NCBI RefSeq assembly: GCF_002994745.2
Contig: NC_037091.1
Location: 14,322,501-14,386,500 of the forward strand
Direction of reading: 5' to 3'
Source of the DNA: Rosa chinensis
Taxonomy: Eukaryota > Streptophyta > Magnoliopsida > Rosales > Rosaceae
DNA length: 64,000 nucleotides
A program made the position numbers and the translations under genes. Positions 56,441 to 64,000 of this stretch are shown in pieces; the stretch's first letter is position 1; the number at the start of each line of letters is the position of its first letter. Under the pieces are notes generated by a model, which saw only the letters and a list, made by a program, of their open reading frames with translations, ran no database searches and was not told where the DNA came from.

Positions 56441-57359
56441 GCAGCGTGCTGGGTGTGCGCAGGCGGGGTGGCGCTAGGATGGGCAGGCGTTGGGCTGCGC
56501 AAGACGTGGGTGTGCTGTGGTGCGCAGGCGGCGGGGCAGGGCTGCCTGATTCTACAGCGATCTGTGTTGGGATCTGCGCTGTGGGCTGCGCGGGTTGGCC
56601 GGCGCGGGTGTGCTGGCCGCGTGGGTAGGAGGACGATGGGATGTTGCTGTGCGAGCAGGAGAGGGACTAGGTGCGGGTGGAGGCTAGATCAAAGGCTGGG
56701 AGGCTCCGGTGAGGAGGCTGGATCGAAGGCCGGAATGCAGGCGGTTGGGATCGGTGCTGCAGGTGGTTGGTGCTGCAAATGACTCCGGTGAAGGGGAGGC
56801 GGTGTTGCAGTTCCTTATGGGCTGACGGAGAAGAAGGACGATCTGGTGGGTAGGCCGCCGGGAAGAATTTGATTATTGTGGGTTTTGTTTGATGGTCTAC
56901 TGGGGGGCCGTAGACACATTATTGGCCCCTAGTAGACTTTGAAATGAGGGACAGGGATCACTATAGTGTGGTGTTTTGATAAGTGACCTGTTGTTTTCTG
57001 TGTATTAAAGTCAAATTATCTGTGAATCCTACAAAATGGTGCATTTTTGGTGGTCTATTGGGGGGCAGTAGAGACATTGGACTTTGTATTGGAGGCCAAT
57101 GATCTACTATCTGATCAACAATGCAATAATATGATTCTTGGGGGGCAATAATATGATTTTTGGGGGGCAATAATATGCATATTAATTGATTAATTGTGCC
57201 TGTAGTGTATTCATTTTGGTTTTGGGAGATTATGCAATTCACTGAGAGGGCAATAATATGATTACTGGGAGGCAATAATATGATTACTAGGGGGTAATAA
57301 TATGGTTACCATGTATTATTAGGGGGCAATAAATTCAGACGCTAGAATCCGGTCAACAG

Positions 57360-57450
57360 TACGGTGGCCGGATTCCGGTCATCGGTCAACCGATTCCGGA
57401 TTCCGGTCATCGGTCAACCGATTCCGGATTCCGGTCATCGGTCAACCGAT
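57360..57450 (+). repeat. 28-bp minisatellite, about three units
   Basis: The repeated phrase 'attccggtcatcggtcaacc' with 'gattccgg' spacers lies near the right end of MULE-like element A. A degenerate version is seen in element B at 61740-61860. Confidence 0.8.
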
Positions 57451-57730
57451 TCCGGTCACCGGTGGCCAGATTCCGGTCACCGGTCACCAGCCACTGGTCA
57501 TCGGAGCACAGCAAGGTAGAGGATGACTTTTCTCTCTAAGTGAGAAAGAAGGAGAGGGCAAAAAAGTCCCAAAAAGAATAAAAAAAGAATTAATTGGGTA
57601 AAGGGGAAATAATCCCTTTAGAGTGTTTTGGATAAATGAGGTTAAAAAACTATTAGTGGGTAAATTTTAAGCTAAAATTGGATAAATGATCATTTCCTCT
57701 TTTCTCTTTATCATACAACAATTAGTAAAC

Positions 57731-57804
57731 GACTACGGGAGAGTCGAACTCATGACCTCTCTTTTTCAACTAGAGTTAAAAATGCAACTACGCCATTGGC
57801 CCGT
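57731..57804 (-). other. tRNA-like sequence / SINE relic
   Basis: On the minus strand: ACGGG...CCCGT ends pair, an A-box-like TGGCGTAGTTGC and a B-box-like GAGTTCGACTC are correctly spaced over 74 nt. The middle (TTTTTAACTCTAGTTGAAAAA) makes a hairpin but not a normal 7-base anticodon loop, and the T-stem pairs poorly. It is most likely a tRNA-derived SINE relic, not a working tRNA. It lies about 160 bases upstream of the complex I subunit gene. Confidence 0.5.
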
Positions 57805-57962
57805 AAATACCAAATACAAAAATAAAAAAAAATAACCAGTAGCATTATTTCGCAGCCAAACAGCAGATAGAGAGCTTTTAGGTGAGCATCGCAAAGACGC
57901 AAATTACAAAGGCTACAAACTCTAGAGAGAAGGGCCAGCAAGCAGTGAAATAGAAGAAGAAA

Positions 57963-60310
57963 ATGGGAGGAGGAATGGAGGCAAACAAGAACAGGTTCGT
58001 GGAGGAGTGGGGCGCGGCCAGAGAAAATCTCGAGCACAACTTCCGGTGGACTCGCCGCAACTTCGCCATCATCGGAATCTTCGGCATTGCTATCCCCGTC
58101 CTAGTCTACAAGGGCATCGTCCGAGAATTCGTAATTACTCTCTCTTTCTCCTTTTCCTCAATTGGTATTCAACGTATTCTACTATGCTTTCAGATCTCTC
58201 TGTCATTACGACTCCTGGGTTTCGAAATTTTGTTCAATTTTTTTCTGGGTTGTTTGACTTTCTGGTGAAAGAATTGGTCTTGGGGCAAATTATGTTCTTT
58301 TTTGAGCAATAACAAGTATGGATTGGATTGCTTGATATGGATTTATCCCATATTGGTTTTACAAGTAGTGTAGATTCTACATTTCTGAAGGGTTTAGGGT
58401 TGTGATTAAAATCGTTTGGCACTCTTTAAAGGCTATCGGATTCTGTACTGTCCTATAATTTAGGGTCTACATAGTTAAGGAAATGGACTGTTTTCATCAT
58501 GAAAGGTATTCTGCCAGTTAATGCTTAATCTTGCTATTTGAGACTCCTGCTAAAACTTATGTTGTTGAGACCTCTAGAACTAGTTTTAGACCTCGTGGGA
58601 GGTTTTCGTCCTTGTCTTTTTTAACCATTCGCACAGTACAGCCTAAATCTAGAAGCTTTTTGTGTGTTGGATGAGGAACCTGGAAGTGTCATGGGATTGC
58701 AAAAGATGGGATTGGGAAAGTGATGGGATGAATTGTGTTAGGACTTATACAGTTATTTTGCTGGTGATGGGATGCTTAATTATCGGATTTCTAATGTCAT
58801 ATTAGGATATAGGTTTAGTAACAATGAATAAACACTTCGACAGATACTATATAATGTGCTAATATGAAAGATAAACACTTGAAGAGAAGATGACCCTTTT
58901 ACACCAAAATTCAAAATCCTTTGAATTTTGCAAGTCCCATTTTTCAATTGCCTACTCAGGTACTTGCGGATTTGGGATTTTAACTACCACGTAAACCTTC
59001 AATTTCATAATGGAGTTTCACATCCAAACTCATTAAGAAGATGCTCTAGCGGAGACAATGGTGGAGAACCCATGGTCACTCTGTCATATTAAAGAGCCGA
59101 TATGTTCTAGTTTCCTCGGGTTTTAATTCTCTTGTACAGTCGTACATTTCTGCTGGAGGAATGTCAATTAAATTTCTCTTCGTCTGGAGCCTCTGTAAGA
59201 GATCAATGTAGATAGTCAATGAGGTTTCTGTGCGAGAATAAACTTTTCTGCAGATTCAGGGGTTTGAGGGTCGAGGGTGATTTAGATAGCTTTTAGCTAA
59301 TATAATTGTTAGTTCCATGGCTTTATTTCTTGTTTTCATTATTTGGCCTTTCTTAATTACTTTGCTCTTAGTTGCTTGCTTTGTTATGGTATGGGCGCTT
59401 GTGAAGCAGTTTTCTCTTTTCTTTGAAAGTGGAATCATTGATGCCAGGAAATGTATTCTTGTTCATTATTTCAATTGTACCTTTTGATTAGCAATAAGTT
59501 GCCAGATTACCTAATACCTTTCCTATATAACATTTCCTGATATCTGTTGTAAAGTTGTCACTTTCTCCAACTTCAATTTTTCCTGCCAACATACTGGTAG
59601 TTTTCCTGTTGGACACTTTCCTCTCAATCTCATATTAGGCACTTCGTTCATAAAGTCCATTACAGTAAATATGATTTCTCTCGAAAAACTTCTTTTTCTC
59701 CAATAATATTTCTTTAAGACGCAGTCTCTCCCTTCCTCTCTCTCTCTCTGTCATACATTTTATTTTCTTCATTGGAGCTTTCTGATTTTCTTAGTTTACA
59801 ATATCCTATCCAATTTTACATAATACAAAGAAGTATAGATGTAAAGGTTCTTTTGCTAAATGTAAAAGTTTGAAGTAGTCTCTGACACACACACACACTT
59901 TTTTTTCCTTCATTGGAGCTTTCTGGTTTTCGTAGTTTGCAATATCCTATCCAATTTTACATAATACAAAGAAGAATGGATAGATGAAAAGCCTTCTTTG
60001 CTAAATGTAAAAGTTTGAGGTACTGAAATTTTTTTATTCTGTTTTGTGGATGTGATTAATCATAAACAATAGATGTTTTTACCTCTTTGTTTTTCTTTTT
60101 AATCAATCTCGATTTGTTTTATTATCCCTAAGTTCACATGGCTGCCTTTATAGATTTTGGTCTTTTGTAACACTCTTAGTTGCTGTTACTCGTCGTATTC
60201 ACCGGCTGTTTCAGTCAATGAACCATTTTGCTTGCTAACATTTTTCATTTCTATGGTGACAGCATATGCAAGATGAGGATGCAGGCAGACCATACAGGAA
60301 GTTTCTGTGA
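57963..60310 (+). CDS. Complex I B15/NDUFB4-like subunit
   Basis: A 71-aa subunit of mitochondrial NADH:ubiquinone oxidoreductase, membrane arm, matching in length and sequence the plant protein annotated as NADH dehydrogenase 1 beta subcomplex subunit 4 (Arabidopsis At2g31490 type; symbol from memory). Exon 1 is 57963-58130 (56 codons, ending GIVREF) and exon 2 is 60263-60310 (HMQDEDAGRPYRKFL then TGA). The 2132-bp phase-0 intron has GTAATT and GACAG ends. The protein has a soluble N-terminus (EEWGAARENLEHNFRWTRRN), one membrane segment (FAIIGIFGIAIPVLVYKGIV, 34-53) and a conserved acidic then basic tail. The gene is bracketed by MULE-like elements A and B. Confidence 0.95.
59765..60020 (+). 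repeat. ~115-bp duplication inside the complex I gene intron
   Basis: Two units (about 59765-59880 and 59908-60020) share 'cttcattggagctttctg', 'caatatcctatccaatttta', 'ataatacaaagaag' and 'gctaaatgtaaaagtttga'. A short (CA)n run separates them. Confidence 0.8.
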
Positions 60311-60690
60311 GTACTGAGACGGTGCTTCACAATAACTGTGGGACTAGTCATAGAAGGTTCTCTACTGGACCCACAGATTTTACCATCCTTGTATGGGAAA
60401 GCATTTCCTTTGTTAATGTCAACGTTCATTAAACATAATGTTATGTGAATTTGCCTTTTATTTTGGGTTGTATTTTTCTGAATACTGCACAATCAATGGT
60501 AAACTTCTGCTTTTACTAGTATTTTGTCCAGTTTAAGTTTGTTGATCCTTATTTCAGAGATATGACCTCTCACAGTCACTGACATACACAGAAACACATT
60601 CCCACTATCTATCCTCTGATTTTGGTTTGATTCCAAGTTTAATTGAAATTTTTGATACCCTATGCACTACACAAGCTGACATCATATCAT
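60311..60690. other. 3' flank of the complex I subunit gene
   Basis: Presumed 3' UTR and spacer before MULE-like element B. No other gene seen. Confidence 0.5.
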
Positions 60691-60699
60691 TTCATTTTA

Positions 60700-62095
60700 G
60701 GGGCTGTGACCACTTACCCATTTTCAGCTTAAAAATTGCCAACCTACTCCACCAAGAGTTTTTAAACCTCATTTACTCAATTTAACATCCATTGACAGTT
60801 TTGCCCGTATTTTAATTAATAAATTACATCTCTCTCTCTCCCTTCCCCCTCTTCGATCTATTCTCTCTCTCCTCCCCCCTCACCGGAGACTTTCCTTCTC
60901 TCCTCGCCAGATCGTCGTCCACCTCGTTCCATCCTCGCTGCGCAGAGGAAAAACGTCACCCTCTCCAATCATTCCCTTCTCCATGCCGGAATCAAAAGCC
61001 CAGACGCAGATCGAAAAATTCTGATCGGATCCAACCCATATCGGGTCAGATTGCGCTGAGCCAAGCAACGTCACGATGATCCCATCAACTCCAGTCCACC
61101 CCCGAACTAGCAACGCCACTCTACGCCGCCGACAGCCCTGAACTCGACGTGGACAAGATCATTGACGCTGGTGGCAAACTGTTGATGGTGGAGTCGGACT
61201 CCACAACAGATCGAAGGACTTGAGGAGCGAGCGGACTCGGTGGCCGATGAGTCTGATTCGGATTCCGCGAGGGCTTGGGTGTGATTCACTCTATGCTCTA
61301 CCATCCCACCGATCCCCTGGTCCCAAATACCCCAGCCTCCAAATCGTTGCCGGGGAAGCACCAGCGAAAAAAAGCCGGTCTCACACTTTGGTGGGTGCCC
61401 AAAGCACTTTTTTTTTTTTTTGGGTATACTGTGAGCAGAAGGCTTATAAGGAAGGAAAGAAGAATGAAGAATGAAAAAAAAAAGGTTTTATTGAGGAGTT
61501 ATATATGTCTATTGCGGGTCAATAATACAATTATTAAGGGCCAATAATAAGATTATTGGGCAATAATAAGATTATTACGGGGCAATAATAAGATTATTTA
61601 TTTCGATAAACCTATAAAGACTTTCAAAATTGTAAACATCTTCATTTTTCATTAATTATTGATCCCTAATAAACTTGTTACTAGGGGGCAATAATATGAT
61701 TACTGGGTATTATTGGGGGGTAATAAAATTAGACGCAGGAATCCGGTCACCGGTCCGATAGCCGAATTCGGGATTCCGGTCACCAATCCTCGGATTCCTG
61801 TAACCGGTCTCCAGATTCCAGTAATCGATTGCCGGATTTCGATCACCTGTCTTCGGAGTCCGCTGCGGGCCACTGGTCACCGGAGCACAACAAGGTGGAG
61901 GATGACTTCTCTCTCTATGTGAGAAAGAAGGAGAGGGCAAAAAAGTCCCCAAAAAAAAAAAAAATAATAAAAAAGAATTAATTGGGTATTAGGGAAATAA
62001 TCTCTTAGAGTGTTTTGGATAAATGAAGTTAAAAAACTGTTGGTGGAGCAAGCGGGCAATTTTATTGTTGAAATTGGGTAAATAATCATTTCCCC
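60700..62095 (+). mobile_element. MULE-like element B, 1396 bp, perfect 9-bp target duplication
   Basis: Flanked by ttcatttta on both sides (60691-60699 and 62096-62104). It starts GGGGCTGTGACCACTTACCC and ends in sequence whose reverse complement is GGGGAAATGATTATTTACCC, a clean terminal inverted repeat. A 9-bp duplication fits Mutator-like elements. The layout matches element A: short CT-rich tract, GC-rich block (60880-61380), 'ggcaataataagattatt' repeats, degenerate 'attccggtcacc' repeats, then the shared 'gtgagaaagaaggagagggc' and 'gagtgttttggataaatga' phrases. No transposase recognised. Confidence 0.9.
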
Positions 62096-62104
62096 TTCAT
62101 TTTA

Positions 62105-62409
62105 TCTACCAAAAGCAGAATTATAATGAAGTGGTAGTCTGTTGTTTTAGTGGTTTGATGGAGGTGATTGAAACCACATGTTAAGAGCATTAAAATCATG
62201 AACAAGAGCTTTTTCATCACAAAGAATGAATTTCATTAGTGCAAAAGCACTCTTCCATGTACTTCAAATCATTGAAGTTGTAGGTATGAATCATGCTTAT
62301 TGCTTAACATAAACAACAATGATACTGTTTGGCAAAAGCCAACTCTCAACTTTAACAAGATGAAACAATTACATACACAAGCAAAAGAGCTGCAGAGAGT
62401 TTATGCCCT
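62105..62409. other. Spacer and 3' flank of the F-box gene
   Basis: No separate gene; presumed 3' UTR of the minus-strand F-box gene in its right part. Confidence 0.5.
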
Positions 62410-63681
62410 TTATATGGGAGACAGAGTCTCTATGAATGGAAAGGCGTCTGTATAGGAATGGCGGAGCTTTAAATCGTGAACAGCTTCCCGAGACAGAACA
62501 AAACCCGTATGTCTTTTAAGCGTCCCATCACTCAAATTGCAGGAGACAACTATACATTCCATACCAAACATAAATACCACCGCCTCTGATTCCCCTTCCT
62601 TTTCTCCACGAGTAACTCTCAGTACTGAAGCAAGGGACAGGTCGCTGGAAAAGCCACACATACCACGGAGTGTAGCTCTTATGGTGTCAAGATTGATATG
62701 GTACCTCACTGACCATACAGAGTAATCTTTCTCCAACTCAAACACATCGAGTTCTAGAATAAAGGTTGTTGACATTACCAGATGCAGATGGCCTCGAGAC
62801 TCCCCAAAATAATTGACAGTTCCATATATCGAAGACTGGGGCATAGGCATTGGGTTCAAGCACTCTTTGTCCACATCAAAGTAAAGAGAAGTCTGCTGGG
62901 AACTATACCAGTGAATTGCTCGCCTGCAGAACACAGGTTCATGGAAGTATATTGTCCTGGGTGCATTAAAAGATATTGAAGATGGGTTCCAAGTTTTGGT
63001 CTCAGAATTATATAGGTGAAGTATATAAGTATCCAGATTCTTCCGAAGTACACACACTAGTTTGAAGTACGGTGAATGCAAAGGATCAAAAGCCAGATTT
63101 AGAGCAAGTATGCGGTACTGAAAGAAAGGAAAAGAAAGGGTCTTGAATTGCCTGGTAGTGGGATTGCAGACGTAGAATCTGAAACCAGAATAATGGATTC
63201 TTGTTTGACTGCAGGCGTTTGAGATTGTTGGGATAACATGCCATATATCTGGCAAGAGAACATCATCCTCTGTCTGCGTGAAGTCATCAGAGTATTTGAG
63301 TTCATAATTTGGATCATTTTTTAGGTAGGCCGAAGAACACAAGAGCAAACCATTACAAGACTGTAGGATCTTGATCCGAGGGGCACCAAGGTAGCTCAGA
63401 TATGGAGGGGCAGTGAGTTCAGAGGGATTATTGTGTGTCAGAGGAACATAGTGGAACTCCGGAGTGTGCAAGTAATCATTGTTTAAGAGTAGGCCAGAAG
63501 GGGAAGTGATGCCTCTCCAGCGGATGTGGGTGACAATGAATTCGGGGCTGGAAATGAGAGAAAGCCACTGTTTGGACACACATTTGAAGCAAAGGAGGGA
63601 TTTTGGGGGTAATCGAACAAGGATTTGGGATAGAAGATCTTCGTTGTTGGCAATGTCCGTGGCTGATGATGAGACTGACAT
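62410..63681 (-). CDS. F-box protein (At5g07610-like)
   Basis: A single-exon gene of 423 aa. The N-terminal F-box (about residues 12-52) reads NNEDLLSQILVRLPPKSLLC then FKCVSKQWLSLISSPEF; the LPxKSLLxFKxVSKxW pattern binds SKP1 in SCF ubiquitin ligases. The rest matches the plant F-box-associated fold: SCNGLLLC (~109), YVCNPTTRQFKTL (~166), LAFDPLHSPYFKLVCV (~190) and an ETKTWNPSS stretch. These features define the F-box family typified by At5g07610. The target protein is unknown. The ATG at 63679-63681 is used; an upstream GTG adjoins it but is not a likely initiator. The frame is intact. Confidence 0.92.
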   Translation of the reverse strand: MSVSSSATDIANNEDLLSQILVRLPPKSLLCFKCVSKQWLSLISSPEFIVTHIRWRGITSPSGLLLNNDYLHTPEFHYVPLTHNNPSELTAPPYLSYLGAPRIKILQSCNGLLLCSSAYLKNDPNYELKYSDDFTQTEDDVLLPDIWHVIPTISNACSQTRIHYSGFRFYVCNPTTRQFKTLSFPFFQYRILALNLAFDPLHSPYFKLVCVLRKNLDTYILHLYNSETKTWNPSSISFNAPRTIYFHEPVFCRRAIHWYSSQQTSLYFDVDKECLNPMPMPQSSIYGTVNYFGESRGHLHLVMSTTFILELDVFELEKDYSVWSVRYHINLDTIRATLRGMCGFSSDLSLASVLRVTRGEKEGESEAVVFMFGMECIVVSCNLSDGTLKRHTGFVLSREAVHDLKLRHSYTDAFPFIETLSPI

Positions 63682-64000
63682 CACTCAAACTAAAAGAGTT
63701 ACGACTTTCTGTAAAACAAAAGAAAATAAACAAAATAACAATTAGAAGAAGTTGGTGGAAAGTGAGTAAAGGGAGCAAACAACCATTTATACAGACCAAT
63801 TCTACTGCAGCAAAGGGAAAAGAATCAGTATACAGTAATATTACACATTCTGGCAGGTCTTCATTGTCGTCCTCCCAGTCCCCAGTTTTAATGGTGTGTG
63901 GTTTATCAACGGTCTATCGTGTTCTGTACAGAACTCTGGAAGTTGTATTATCTGCTGTCTAACTCCTATTGTAAATGCTGCAAAGAAAGAAAATTCCACG
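63682..64000. promoter_or_regulatory. Upstream flank of the F-box gene
   Basis: AT-rich leader and promoter-proximal sequence running to the window edge. No specific site assigned. Confidence 0.35.

Larger units (their letters stand above)
56193..57697 (+). mobile_element. MULE-like element A, 1.5 kb
   Basis: Starts GGGGCTGTGACCACTTACCC, continuing AATTTTAG. The right end, read as reverse complement, is GGAAATGATCATTTATCC then AATTTTAG, giving imperfect ~35-bp inverted ends. Flanking 9-mers ccttttctc (56184-56192) and tcttttctc (57698-57706) match at 8 of 9. The interior has a (CT)n tract (about 56387-56438), a GC-rich block (56440-56850), repeats of 'ggcaataatatgatt' (57120-57300), and a 28-bp minisatellite based on 'attccggtcatcggtcaacc' (57360-57450). 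It is closely related in layout to 60700-62095. No transposase; the GC-rich block may be captured host sequence. Confidence 0.82.

Noticed and set aside
56294..56782. 162-codon Ser/Leu then Cys/Gly-rich frame
   Set aside because: Begins in a (CT)n microsatellite and continues in the GC-rich interior of a MULE-like element.
57120..57300. CRISPR-like or regulatory repeat array
   Set aside because: Repeats are immediately adjacent, irregular, AT-rich, and lie in a plant transposon; no spacer structure.
57731..57804. Functional tRNA
   Set aside because: Ends pair and box motifs fit, but the anticodon loop and T-stem do not form normally; listed only as a tRNA-like relic.
60880..61547. Frames in MULE-like element B as a captured gene (Pack-MULE)
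   Set aside because: GC-rich and partly open on both strands, but I recognise no parent gene; capture remains a possibility only.

Overview
Plant nuclear DNA, almost certainly from a eudicot. The evidence is spliceosomal introns, an intron-containing elongator tRNA-Met, plant-type MBD2-like, TOM7 and complex I genes, a multi-exon CC-NB-LRR gene, and dense Copia, LINE, SINE, hAT, MULE and Harbinger-type insertions. A rosid, perhaps Rosaceae, is a weak guess from gene style only. Six protein-coding genes look intact: a CC-NB-LRR resistance-type gene (20001-26867, minus), a plastid-type Orn/Lys/Arg decarboxylase-family gene (40660-43653, plus), an MBD2-like CW-zinc-finger/methyl-binding gene (47964-50009, minus), TOM7 (53703-53924, minus), a complex I B15/NDUFB4-like subunit (57963-60310, plus) and an F-box gene (62410-63681, minus). 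There is also one tRNA-Met (CAT) at 51180-51269.

Layout. 1-4050 is AT-rich and holds two copies of a ~0.8 kb segment and a 5'-truncated Copia relic. 4050-11160 has gene debris: a kinase exon with a lost catalytic Asp, and a truncated, stop-containing copy of the decarboxylase found intact 32 kb away. 11840-19294 holds the scattered exons of a P-loop (uridine-kinase/phosphoribulokinase-like) gene on the minus strand. It is disabled by a 7-bp insertion and apparently by a lost splice donor, and one intron is split by a very young 5.2 kb Copia element (LTRs differing at about one site, perfect TAACT target duplication). That Copia is itself catalytically dead. 20001-26867 is the NLR gene; its C-terminal LRR exons are a duplicated two-exon module and all introns are phase 0.

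27000-40600 is a non-coding transposon graveyard in which many boundaries can be read exactly: two MITEs, two SINE insertions, two hAT elements, a long-hairpin MULE of 1.54 kb, and a tandem array of 0.8-0.9 kb units. 44000-47265 holds MITEs and a 5'-truncated LINE with an open 820-codon frame. 54289-55639 is a poly(A)-tailed 1.3 kb retroelement with 17-bp target duplications. Two related MULE-like elements (56193-57697 and 60700-62095) bracket the complex I subunit gene in the same orientation.

I found no obviously new enzymatic or defence system. The most unusual signal is a series of very short poly(A)-ended insertions, each flanked by target-site duplications (around 1286, 28892, 34769 and 38341, plus a 63-bp SINE stub at 28205). 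For the first, the paralogous copy in this window preserves the empty site. They look like extreme 5'-truncated, LINE-mediated retropositions. Genes here are housekeeping or immune and form no operon-like unit; the organising theme is repeat-driven duplication and decay.
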